Positions 17,224 through 25,437 of a stretch of 64,000 nt of DNA are shown here, in pieces. A program made the translations under genes and the position numbers. Location of the stretch: the NCBI RefSeq assembly GCF_030291075.1, contig NZ_CP127407.1, positions 556,001 through 620,000 on the forward strand. Reading direction: 5' to 3'. The first letter of the stretch is position 1. Every line of letters begins with the position of its first letter. The notes under the pieces are model-generated. The model saw only the letters and a list, made by a program, of their open reading frames with translations, had not been told where the DNA came from and did not search any database. The DNA comes from Stenotrophomonas sp. 57. GTDB taxonomy: Bacteria > Pseudomonadota > Gammaproteobacteria > Xanthomonadales > Xanthomonadaceae.

Positions 17224-18408
17224 ATGTCCAACGCTACTTCCCAGGATCGCGCCCTGGCCCTGGCCACGCTGGCCATCCACGGCGGCCAGTCGCCCGATCC
17301 CAGCACCGGCGCGGTGATGCCACCGATCTACGCCACCTCGACCTATGCCCAGTCCAGCCCGGGCGAGCACCAGGGCTTCGAGTACTCGCGTACCCACAAC
17401 CCGACCCGCTTCGCCTATGAGCGGTGCGTGGCGTCCCTGGAAGGCGGTACCCGTGGTTTCGCCTTCGCTTCGGGCATGGCGGCCAGCTCGACCGTGATCG
17501 AACTGCTGGACGCCGGCAGCCACGTGGTGGCGATGGACGATATCTACGGCGGCAGCTTCCGCCTGTTCGAGCGCGTGCGTCGCCGCACCGCCGGGCTGGA
17601 CTTCAGCTTCGTCGACCTGACCGACTTGGCCGCGTTCGAGGCAGCCATCACGGCAAAGACGAAGATGGTCTGGATCGAGACCCCGACCAATCCGATGCTG
17701 AAGATCGTGGACATCGCTGCGGTGGCCGCCATCGCCAAGCGCCACGGCCTGATCGTGGTGGTCGACAACACCTTCGCCTCGCCGATGCTGCAGCGCCCGC
17801 TGGAACTGGGCGCGGATCTGGTCCTGCATTCGGCCACCAAGTACCTCAACGGCCATTCGGACATGGTCGGCGGCATGGTGGTGGTTGGCGACCACGCCGA
17901 ACTGGCCGAGCAGATGGCTTTCCTGCAGAACTCGGTGGGTGGCGTGCAGGGCCCGTTCGACAGCTTCCTGGCCCTGCGTGGCCTGAAGACCCTGCCCCTG
18001 CGCATGAAGGCGCACTGCGCCAACGCGCTGGCCCTGGCCCAGTGGCTGGAAAAGCATCCGGCGGTGGAAAAGGTTATCTACCCGGGCCTGCCGTCGCACC
18101 CGCAGCATGAGCTGGCGACCCGCCAGATGGGCGGCTACGGCGGCATCGTCTCGATCGTCCTCAAGGGCGGTTTCGAGGCGGCCAAGCGTTTCTGCGAGAA
18201 GACCGAACTGTTCACCCTGGCCGAGTCGCTTGGTGGTGTTGAAAGCCTGGTCAACCATCCGGCGGTGATGACGCACGCCTCGATTCCCGTCGCGCGCCGT
18301 GAACAGCTGGGCATCAGTGATGCGCTGGTAAGGCTGAGCGTGGGTGTGGAGGAGCTGGGGGATCTGCAGGTGGATCTGGAACGGGCGCTGGGCAGGGCTT
18401 CTGAATGA
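17224..18408 (+). CDS. Cystathionine gamma-lyase / gamma-synthase family enzyme
   Basis: A 394-residue PLP enzyme of the Cys/Met metabolism family. The PLP lysine is K206 in HSATKYLNGHSD. 'EYSRTHNPTRFAYERCVASLEGG', 'FASGMAASS' and 'SLGGVESLVNHPAVMTHAS' are family signatures. With cbs just upstream, the natural reaction is cleavage of cystathionine to cysteine. In Xanthomonas this locus is usually called metB and marks the conserved edge of the variable LPS locus. The stop overlaps the wzm start (ATGA), so a metabolic gene and an O-antigen exporter gene may share a transcript. Synthase activity cannot be excluded from sequence. Confidence 0.88.
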   Translation: MSNATSQDRALALATLAIHGGQSPDPSTGAVMPPIYATSTYAQSSPGEHQGFEYSRTHNPTRFAYERCVASLEGGTRGFAFASGMAASSTVIELLDAGSHVVAMDDIYGGSFRLFERVRRRTAGLDFSFVDLTDLAAFEAAITAKTKMVWIETPTNPMLKIVDIAAVAAIAKRHGLIVVVDNTFASPMLQRPLELGADLVLHSATKYLNGHSDMVGGMVVVGDHAELAEQMAFLQNSVGGVQGPFDSFLALRGLKTLPLRMKAHCANALALAQWLEKHPAVEKVIYPGLPSHPQHELATRQMGGYGGIVSIVLKGGFEAAKRFCEKTELFTLAESLGGVESLVNHPAVMTHASIPVARREQLGISDALVRLSVGVEELGDLQVDLERALGRASE

Positions 18409-19259
18409 GCGAGCAGATCGTTCGCATCACGCCGGCGGGCCGCAGTGCACGTGACCGACTGCTGACGGGGCCGTTCTCTGCGTTGGGCGTCCATCGCTCG
18501 CTGACGCGGGAAATGACCCAGCGTGATATCCGCGGTCGCTACCGTGGGGCCAGCTTCGGCCTGTTGTGGTCGCTGATCAGCCCCTTCATGATGCTGTGCG
18601 TCTACACACTGGCCTTCGGTTACATCCTGAAAAGCCGTTGGCCCGGCGCATCCGGCAATATGGGCGAGTTCGCGATGATCCTGTTCGCCGGCCTCATCGT
18701 GCACGGTTTCTTCGCCGAGGTGCTGACCCGCAGCCCCAACCTCATCGTCGGCAACAGCAATCTGGTCAAGCGGATCATCTTTCCTCTGCATCTGCTGCCC
18801 TGGACAGCGGTTCTTTCGGCGTTGTTCCACCTGGCGGCCAACACGGTCGTGTACTTGGTCATCAGTACGCTGCTACTGCGCGATCCGCACTGGACGGTCG
18901 TCCTGCTGCCGGTGGTGGTGCTGCCGTTGGTGATGCTGGCCGTGGGGGTGAGCTGGATCCTGTCCGCGCTGGGCGTCTACCTGCGTGACGTCGGCCAGGT
19001 CATGGGCGTTGTCTCCACGGCGATGCTGTTCCTGTCGTCGGCCATCATTCCGGTATCCACCCTGCCGGCGCAGTTCCAGTTCGTGTTCAAGATCAACCCG
19101 CTTACGTTCATCATCGACCAGGTGCGCGAAGTGGCGTTCTGGGGGCGCCTGCCTGACTGGAGCGGTTTGGGACTGTATGCGTTGATGGCGCTGGCTGTGA
19201 TGTATCTGGGTTTTGCGTTCTTCGAGAAAACCCGTCGAGGATTTGCTGATGTCCTTTGA
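18405..19259 (+). CDS. wzm: O-antigen/polysaccharide ABC transporter permease
   Basis: A 284-residue inner-membrane permease of the ABC-2 polysaccharide export family. It opens with a cytosolic segment 'LTREMTQRDIRGRYRGASFGLLWSLISP', the conserved amphipathic motif before the first membrane helix. About six hydrophobic helices follow. It pairs with the ATPase gene that overlaps its 3' end. Wzm/Wzt systems flip a fully assembled O-chain on undecaprenyl-diphosphate into the periplasm. The start codon overlaps the cystathionine gamma-lyase stop. Confidence 0.9.
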   Translation: MSEQIVRITPAGRSARDRLLTGPFSALGVHRSLTREMTQRDIRGRYRGASFGLLWSLISPFMMLCVYTLAFGYILKSRWPGASGNMGEFAMILFAGLIVHGFFAEVLTRSPNLIVGNSNLVKRIIFPLHLLPWTAVLSALFHLAANTVVYLVISTLLLRDPHWTVVLLPVVVLPLVMLAVGVSWILSALGVYLRDVGQVMGVVSTAMLFLSSAIIPVSTLPAQFQFVFKINPLTFIIDQVREVAFWGRLPDWSGLGLYALMALAVMYLGFAFFEKTRRGFADVL

Positions 19260-20589
19260 GATGAACGACGACGCGGTCATCCAGGTCAGTGGTATTGGCA
19301 AGTGCTACCAGGTCTACGACAAGCCGTTCCATCGGCTGATGCAGGGCCTGGTTGGCGGCGGCAAGCGCTACTACCGTGAATTCTGGGCGCTGCGTGACGT
19401 CGCCTTCGAGGTCAAGCGTGGCGAGACCCTGGGCATCGTCGGCCGCAATGGCTCGGGAAAGTCGACATTGCTGCAGCTGATTGCGGGCACCCTGACCCCG
19501 ACCAACGGCGAAATCGCAGTACGTGGGCGCGTTGCTGCGCTGCTTGAACTGGGCAGCGGCTTCAATCCCGATTTCACCGGGCGCGAGAACGTGTATCTCA
19601 ATGCCTCGATCCTCGGCCTGAGCAAGGAGCAGATCGACCAACGTTTCGAGCAGATTGCCGAGTTCGCCGCTATTGGCGAGTTCATTGAACAGCCCATCCG
19701 CAATTACTCCAGCGGCATGGTGATGCGCCTGGCATTCTCGGTGATCGCACACGTCGACGCCGATATCCTGATCATCGACGAAGCATTGTCCGTCGGCGAT
19801 GCATTCTTCACGCAGAAGTGCATGCGTTTCCTGCGTGAGTTCAAGCAGCGCGGCACGCTTCTGTTCGTCAGCCATGACGGTGGCTCGGTCACGGCGTTGT
19901 GCGATCGGGCGATCTGGCTCGACCAGGGCAATCTGCGCCAGTCGGGCGAGCCCAAGGAAGTGATGGACGCCTATCTCGAGGCCTTTATCGCCGACCGCGA
20001 AGGCCGTACCGGCAGTGCACGCCCCGAGCCCGCGGCGCGTACGCCGGTTGCCAGTCGCGTGCGTGACAAGCGGCTGGATCTGATTGATCGCAGCCAGCTC
20101 CGCAACGACATCACAGTGGTCGAGTTCGCGCCCGTTGATGGTTTCGGCGAGGGCAAGGCAAAGATCGAGGATGTCTGCCTGTGCGATATCGATGGCCGAC
20201 AACTGCCGACGATCGTGGGTGGCGAGACGGTTCGCCTGGAGATCGTGGCGCATGCCAGTGAGGACCTGCCGCATGCCATCGTCGGCTTCTACTTCAAGGA
20301 CCGGCTTGGGCAGTTGCTGTTCGGTGACAACACCGAGACCGCACGCATCGAGGGTGACCTGGCGGTCAGCGCGGGCGAGCGTTTCCGTGCGACTTTCGTG
20401 TTCCAGATGCCGCGCCTGCAGCAGGGCGATTACTTCATCACCGCCGGCGTAGCGTCCGGTTCCCAGCATGAGCACGTGATCCAGCACTGGATCCACGAAG
20501 CACTTGCGTTGCGTTCCCTTGGACAAGGGCTGCCGGTCGGCATCATCGGTATCCCGATGCATCAGATTGAATTGGAGAGAGTGTCGTGA
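19249..20589 (+). CDS. wzt: O-antigen ABC transporter ATPase with C-terminal carbohydrate-binding domain
   Basis: A 446-residue ATPase partner of Wzm. Walker A GRNGSGKST covers residues 65-73, the signature is YSSGMVMRLAFS and Walker B ILIIDEALSVGD. It is longer than plain ATPases because of a C-terminal domain from ~260 (beta-rich, VRLEIVAHASEDLPHAIVGF). Such domains in Wzt recognise the modified end of the O-chain. The start is ATG 19249, inside the wzm 3' end and preceded by GAGG; an in-frame ATG 36 nt upstream lies deeper in wzm. It overlaps the next gene by GTGA, implying coupled translation with the methyltransferase that may produce the end-cap. Confidence 0.9.
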   Translation: MSFEMNDDAVIQVSGIGKCYQVYDKPFHRLMQGLVGGGKRYYREFWALRDVAFEVKRGETLGIVGRNGSGKSTLLQLIAGTLTPTNGEIAVRGRVAALLELGSGFNPDFTGRENVYLNASILGLSKEQIDQRFEQIAEFAAIGEFIEQPIRNYSSGMVMRLAFSVIAHVDADILIIDEALSVGDAFFTQKCMRFLREFKQRGTLLFVSHDGGSVTALCDRAIWLDQGNLRQSGEPKEVMDAYLEAFIADREGRTGSARPEPAARTPVASRVRDKRLDLIDRSQLRNDITVVEFAPVDGFGEGKAKIEDVCLCDIDGRQLPTIVGGETVRLEIVAHASEDLPHAIVGFYFKDRLGQLLFGDNTETARIEGDLAVSAGERFRATFVFQMPRLQQGDYFITAGVASGSQHEHVIQHWIHEALALRSLGQGLPVGIIGIPMHQIELERVS

Positions 20590-21998
20590 CAACCGAATTC
20601 CGCCTGCAGGATCATCCGGTGATCTTCCTGAAGCCGCATATCACCCATCCTTACGCCTGGGTGGGACACATTCCCTTCATGTATGTCCTTGCGGACCTGC
20701 TGCGTCCGCGCAGCTTCGTGGAACTGGGTACCGATTCGGGCAACTCGTTCCTGGCCTTCTGCCAGGCAGTGAAGGCGCTTGGCCTGCAGTCGCAGACGCA
20801 TTGCTACGCCGTCGATTGCTGGAAGGGCGACGAGCATGCCCGCTTCTACGGCGACCACGTCTACCGCACGCTTTCGGCGTACCAGAAGCCGCGCTATGGC
20901 GAATTCTCCACGCTGGTCAAAGCCTACTTCGACGAGGCGCTGGACCAGTTCGAGGACGGCAGTATCGACCTGCTGCACATCGACGGCCTGCACACCTACG
21001 AAGCCGTCAAGCATGACTTCGAGACCTGGCTGCCCAAACTCAGTTCTTCGGCGGTGGTGATCTTCCACGATAGCGCCGTACATGATCGCAATTTCGGCGT
21101 GCACACCTTCATGGGCGAGCTGCGCGCGACTTACGAAGTGTTCGAATTCAACCACAGCAACGGCCTGGCCGTCGTACCGGTCGGCGCCGACGTGCCCGAG
21201 GCGTTCAAGGCGTTCATGCGCGAGGCGCTGTCACGCCCCGAGGCGACGCGCGCGATCTTTGAAGCCGCTGCGGCCGCCCTGCTGGATCCGGAAACCGGCA
21301 TGCCTTCCGGTGGTGCCGATGCGGTGGAGCATTCCATCGAATGCCTCATGTACTACCGCAACGACGGCCAGATCTTCGAAGAGACGCGTTCGCTGTCGAT
21401 CATCCACGCGGGGGGGGCGGATGCTACTTTCGAATTCGAGTTCCCGGCAGGCCAGCGCCCGCAACACGTCCGCGTGGACCCGGCAAGCCTGCCGGGTACC
21501 TATCGCCTGGTGACGGTAGGGCTGCGCGCGGGCGGGGCGACGATGAATCTGTTCGCCGAGCCGGGTGCGCCGCGCTTCGTCGTCAACGGCGACGTGCTGC
21601 CCAGTGCCATCCAGGAAGGCATCCGTTTCGTCAGCCTGCACAACGACCCTTACGTGGAGGTCGACCTGCGCGGTGTGTGGGAGCAGCTTGGCAATGATGA
21701 CCAGGCCGGCACCGTTGTGGTCGACGTGGCCTATGAGGACGTGGTGACCTCCCCGGCACTGCAGGCCGTAGCCGTACGGGCTGCCCAGGCGATCCAGCAG
21801 CTGAAGGACACGCTGCAGCGCAAGCGCGAGGAGAGGCCGCTGGCTCAGCTCTCCAGCACGGTGCGCGCCCAGCACGCCGTGCTCGAGCAGCAGCTGGCGG
21901 CGCTGGTGCAGTCGCAGTCCAATCTTGAACAGCGACTGGCTGAATTGGCAGGTAGATCACAGCCAACCGGTCCGAATGGCGACACGTTGCACACCTAG
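20586..21998 (+). CDS. Class I SAM methyltransferase with C-terminal coiled coil
   Basis: A 470-residue protein starting at GTG within the wzt stop codon (GTGA). The N-terminal ~200 residues are a class I methyltransferase of the Methyltransf_24 type: SAM motif FVELGTDSGNSFL (~44-56) and the acidic 'IDLLHIDGLHTYEAVKHDF' motif with Asp at the metal or substrate position. A middle beta-rich region (~250-400) is unassigned, and a coiled coil (QQLKDTLQRKREE...LEQQLAALVQSQSNLEQRL) ends the protein. In ABC-type O-antigen systems, chain-terminating methyltransferases set chain length and carry coiled coils. This gene's place beside wzt supports that idea, which remains an inference. Confidence 0.8.
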   Translation: MTTEFRLQDHPVIFLKPHITHPYAWVGHIPFMYVLADLLRPRSFVELGTDSGNSFLAFCQAVKALGLQSQTHCYAVDCWKGDEHARFYGDHVYRTLSAYQKPRYGEFSTLVKAYFDEALDQFEDGSIDLLHIDGLHTYEAVKHDFETWLPKLSSSAVVIFHDSAVHDRNFGVHTFMGELRATYEVFEFNHSNGLAVVPVGADVPEAFKAFMREALSRPEATRAIFEAAAAALLDPETGMPSGGADAVEHSIECLMYYRNDGQIFEETRSLSIIHAGGADATFEFEFPAGQRPQHVRVDPASLPGTYRLVTVGLRAGGATMNLFAEPGAPRFVVNGDVLPSAIQEGIRFVSLHNDPYVEVDLRGVWEQLGNDDQAGTVVVDVAYEDVVTSPALQAVAVRAAQAIQQLKDTLQRKREERPLAQLSSTVRAQHAVLEQQLAALVQSQSNLEQRLAELAGRSQPTGPNGDTLHT

Positions 21999-22009
21999 CT
22001 TGCTGTATG

Positions 22010-22029
22010 CATGACGGCCAGCCGTCATG
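22010..22029. repeat. 8-bp-stem hairpin between methyltransferase and glycosyltransferase
   Basis: CATGACGG pairs perfectly with CCGTCATG around CCAG, 12 nt after the methyltransferase stop. There is no T-run. It could lower read-through or protect the transcript end. Confidence 0.45.
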
Positions 22030-22111
22030 AAGATCAGTTTGCCGGAGTAGCGGGCGATCGCGATTGCCCCGCCGCAGGCGCTCTGGCGCGGCCATACAGA
22101 CAGGGAATGAC

Positions 22112-24379
22112 ATGATTGAACTTCAGTTGCAACCGATCAGCGGCGTAACGTTGGGTGCGGTCGATTCAAACGGGATGGTTGAGCTGAATGCGTTCGGCGA
22201 CGACCCGCAGTGCCGTCTGATCGCTGTGGACGGCAACCCGGTTGAAGGGGGCTGGTATGAGCTCAGCTTCGTCGTTGAGAAGGTTGGGGCACGGATGGTG
22301 GATCCCGTGCTGTACGTCGACTGTGGTGCAGGCATGACCGAAGCGGGGCGTGTACCTGTGCACGTTGCGGCCGGCGCCGACGGCGTGTCACGCACCCTGG
22401 TGCCACTGGCCGGGCGGCTCGTCGAGCTCCGTTTCGACCCGTCCATCGGTCCCTGCACGATTCGCATCGGTCGCTTCGCGATGCGCCGGGTAGGCCAGGC
22501 ACACGTGGCCCGTACCATGTTCACCGAAGTACTGAACAGCCAGCGCGGACGCCGCGCGAAGCTGCGGTTCGCCCTGGACAGCCTGCGCTCGCTTCTCACC
22601 ACGGGACGCTCGGGCCTGGGTGGATTCCTGCGCTTGCGCTACAGCGCCATCGCCCTGCACAGCGCCTTCGACTACGACGCCTGGGTCGCTCTGTATGGTG
22701 CCCTGGCCGCGCCGGAGCGCGGTGAGATCGAAGCCTGGGACAGGAAGCCGACGTTCTCGATCGTGGTTCCTACCTACAACACGCCCGAGAAGTGGCTGCG
22801 CCGATGCGTGCAGACGGTGATCAACCAGAGCTACCCGCACTGGGAGCTTTGCGTGGCCGACGATGCGTCGCCCAAGCCGCATGTGGTGGCCGTATTGAAG
22901 GAGCTTGCTGCAGCAGACCCGCGTATCAAGTTCGTGGTGCGCGAGCAGAATGGTCATATCTCCGCGTCCTCCAACGACGCCTTGAAGCTGGCGACCGGCG
23001 ACTACATCGTGCTGCTCGACCACGACGACGAGCTGCATCCGCATGCGCTGTATGAGATGGCCAAGGCGTTCCGGGCCAATCCCTCGTGGCAGATGGCGTT
23101 CAGCGACGAAGACAAGATCGACGAGAAGGGACGCCGCTTCGACCCTTATTTCAAGGCTGACTGGAACTACGATCTGTTCCTCTCCCACAACTGCATCAGC
23201 CATCTTGGCGTGTACGCCCGTGGGTTGGTGGAACAGGTCGGCGGCTTCCGCCTTGGCTACGAAGGCAGCCAGGATTGGGATCTGGCGCTGCGCTGCATCG
23301 AGACGCTCGATGACAGCCAGATCGGTCACGTGCCGCACGTGCTTTACCACTGGCGAGCCATTCCGGGATCCACCGCGCTTGGCCCCGGCGAAAAGACTTA
23401 CGCGCACTACGCAGCGATGAAGAGCATCCAGTCGCACCTCGATCGCATTGGTCGTGACGCCGAGGTGCTGGATATCCCGAACTTCTCGGGCAACTATCGC
23501 GTCCGCAACCGGCTGCCGACGCCCGCGCCGCGGGTTTCGCTGATCATCCCCACGCGTGATCGCGCCGACCTGCTGCGCATGGCGGTGACCTCCATCCTGG
23601 AAAAGACGGATTATCCGGATTACGAGATCATCATCGTCAACAACCAGTCGGTCGAGGCCGACGCACTGGAACTGTTGCAGACCCTGCAGCAGGACCCGCG
23701 GGTGAGCGTGATCGACTACGACGCACCCTTCAACTATTCGGCCATCAACAACCTGGGCGTTTCCAAGGCCACCGGCACGATCGTTGGCCTGCTGAACAAC
23801 GACATCGAGGTCATCTCCAGAGACTGGCTTACCGAGATGGCCAGCCAGGCGGCCCGCCCGGAAGTGGGCGCAGTGGGGGCCATGCTCTATTTCCCCAACG
23901 ACAGCATCCAGCATGCTGGCGTGATTCTCGGTTTCAACGGGGTGGGCGTGCATGCCTATGCCGACCGGCCGCGGGGTTGGGTGGGGATGATGCTTCGCGC
24001 CCGCCTGCTGCAGAACTTCTCGGCAGTGACCGCCGCCTGCCTGCTGGTGCGAAAGTCCGTCTATGAGCAGGTTGGAGGGCTGGATACCGCCCTGCAGGTG
24101 GCCTACAACGATCTGGACTTCTGCCTGCGCGTGCGCGAGGCCGGCTATCGCAACCTGTGGACGCCTTATGCCGAGCTCTATCACCATGAGTCAGCCAGCC
24201 GCGGCAGTGACATGGAGGGCACCAAGCGCGAGCGCTTCGACCGGGAAGTGGCGCTGGTGATGTCGCGCTGGTCTTCGGTGATCGAAGCCGACCCGGCCTA
24301 CAACCTCAACCTGGCGGCCACCGGGCATACGTTTGATCTGGCATTTCCGCCGCGGCACGGGCATATTGGCCCACGCTAG
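22112..24379 (+). CDS. Tandem GT2 glycosyltransferase with N-terminal accessory domain
   Basis: A 755-residue protein. Residues 1-~210 form a beta-rich region I cannot name. The first GT2 domain (~213-440) has FSIVVPTYNTPEKWLRRC and the acidic LLDHDDE (~303). The second (~475-720) has VSLIIPTRDRADLL and LLNNDIEVISRDWL with the acidic pair NDI, and ends near YNDLDFCLRVREAGYRNLW. Two catalytic cores in one chain suggest a polymerising enzyme that adds two linkages of the O-chain from nucleotide sugars in the cytoplasm. The start is ATG 22112 after CAGGGA; upstream in-frame sequence is not convincing. It is the only large cytosolic glycosyltransferase between wzt and etfA. Confidence 0.85.
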   Translation: MIELQLQPISGVTLGAVDSNGMVELNAFGDDPQCRLIAVDGNPVEGGWYELSFVVEKVGARMVDPVLYVDCGAGMTEAGRVPVHVAAGADGVSRTLVPLAGRLVELRFDPSIGPCTIRIGRFAMRRVGQAHVARTMFTEVLNSQRGRRAKLRFALDSLRSLLTTGRSGLGGFLRLRYSAIALHSAFDYDAWVALYGALAAPERGEIEAWDRKPTFSIVVPTYNTPEKWLRRCVQTVINQSYPHWELCVADDASPKPHVVAVLKELAAADPRIKFVVREQNGHISASSNDALKLATGDYIVLLDHDDELHPHALYEMAKAFRANPSWQMAFSDEDKIDEKGRRFDPYFKADWNYDLFLSHNCISHLGVYARGLVEQVGGFRLGYEGSQDWDLALRCIETLDDSQIGHVPHVLYHWRAIPGSTALGPGEKTYAHYAAMKSIQSHLDRIGRDAEVLDIPNFSGNYRVRNRLPTPAPRVSLIIPTRDRADLLRMAVTSILEKTDYPDYEIIIVNNQSVEADALELLQTLQQDPRVSVIDYDAPFNYSAINNLGVSKATGTIVGLLNNDIEVISRDWLTEMASQAARPEVGAVGAMLYFPNDSIQHAGVILGFNGVGVHAYADRPRGWVGMMLRARLLQNFSAVTAACLLVRKSVYEQVGGLDTALQVAYNDLDFCLRVREAGYRNLWTPYAELYHHESASRGSDMEGTKRERFDREVALVMSRWSSVIEADPAYNLNLAATGHTFDLAFPPRHGHIGPR

Positions 24380-24422
24380 GAGAGTCCCCCGGTGGTCCGG
24401 AGAGGGGCTTGTGCTTGACCAG

Positions 24423-24440
24423 CGGGCGCCCTCGGGCGCC
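24423..24440. repeat. GGGCGCCC double palindrome
   Basis: GGGCGCCC occurs twice, separated by two bases, in the 110-nt gap after the glycosyltransferase. It can form a compact hairpin and may be a weak terminator. Confidence 0.35.
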
Positions 24441-24489
24441 CTTGCTTCATGTTTTCGGTGCGTTTTCGTGCAGAGAAATGGAGGTGGCG

Positions 24490-25425
24490 ATGGCAAGTCG
24501 TGGCGACTGGATGCAGGCGGGACTGGATGAGAACGGGCTGGCGCTGGAGATCGCGCCCCTGGACAAGCCGGTACTGACGCGGGCGAACTGGAACGTGCGT
24601 TACGCCGACCACCTGGATACGGCGGGCTTGATGCACAAGTACGCCAGCCATGAGACGGTGGACAAAGAGGCGATCCAGACCGTCAACTACGTCGTCGGCG
24701 CAGAGGGGCTTGCTGCCGCCGTGGGTGCCGACCGTTTCAGCGCGGTGATCTCTTCGCACGTGCTTGAGCACGTGCCCAACCCGATACGCTGGCTACTGGA
24801 TATCCATGCCATCTGCACGGATGGCGGTGCCGCCGTGTTCGCGGTTCCCGATCGTCTGCGCTGTTTCGACAGCCTTCGCCGGCCGTCAGTTGTTGCCGAT
24901 TGGCTGGGGGCCTATCTGGAAGATGCCTGGCGCCCTTCTCCACGTAATGTCATCGACGCGCTTCTGGGCGAATGCTCGTGGCAAGGGCAACTCACCTGGG
25001 AAGGAGAACCTTCGTCCGAGGCGCTCCGCCACAACCGGCAACCGGCGCTCGCGCTCGAAATGGCCCGGCAGGCAGTGGCGTCAAGCGATTACTACGACGT
25101 GCACTGCTGGGTGTTCCAACCTGCTGAATTGTTCGACATCTTCCATTCGCTGGCGGTCCTGGATCTCTTCCCCTTCATCTTCGGCGGCTTCCGCGGTACC
25201 GAAGGCAACGAGTTCCTGTTCCGTCTGGTGCGCAACGACGCCAGCTCCTGGGAAGATCGGCTGGGAAGCCTGCCGCTGTCCAGGGCCGGCCGCGCTGCCG
25301 CACTCCCGGGAGACTTCAGCGTGGCCGCCTATCTGGCAAACAACCCGGACCTGGTAACGGCCCGGGTCGATCCCATTACCCATTGGCTGGAGTATGGCCG
25401 CCACGAAGGGCGCCGCCACGCTTGA
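24490..25425 (+). CDS. Methyltransferase-like protein with C-terminal NPDL-type motif
   Basis: A 311-residue protein. The segment RFSAVISSHVLEHVPNPIRW resembles motifs II/III of class I (Methyltransf_11) methyltransferases, but no clear glycine-rich SAM motif I precedes it, so activity is uncertain. The C-terminal ~45 residues, AAYLANNPDLVTARVDPIT followed by HWLEYGRHEGR, match a short module often seen at the ends of polysaccharide-locus proteins. ATG 24490 is chosen because GGAGG (24480-24484) lies 5 nt upstream; ATG 24478 is possible. It is the last plus-strand gene of the locus and meets the minus-strand set tail to tail after 12 nt. Confidence 0.65.
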   Translation: MASRGDWMQAGLDENGLALEIAPLDKPVLTRANWNVRYADHLDTAGLMHKYASHETVDKEAIQTVNYVVGAEGLAAAVGADRFSAVISSHVLEHVPNPIRWLLDIHAICTDGGAAVFAVPDRLRCFDSLRRPSVVADWLGAYLEDAWRPSPRNVIDALLGECSWQGQLTWEGEPSSEALRHNRQPALALEMARQAVASSDYYDVHCWVFQPAELFDIFHSLAVLDLFPFIFGGFRGTEGNEFLFRLVRNDASSWEDRLGSLPLSRAGRAAALPGDFSVAAYLANNPDLVTARVDPITHWLEYGRHEGRRHA

Positions 25426-25437
25426 CGCGACCGGTCC

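Noticed and set aside
19111..20592. A 493-codon open frame antisense to wzt
   Set aside because: wzt shows complete ABC ATPase motifs in the sense frame. The antisense frame is a shadow.
24380..24489. Possible small gene between the glycosyltransferase and the methyltransferase-like gene
   Set aside because: Only an in-frame extension without a ribosome-binding site. GGAGG points to ATG 24490.
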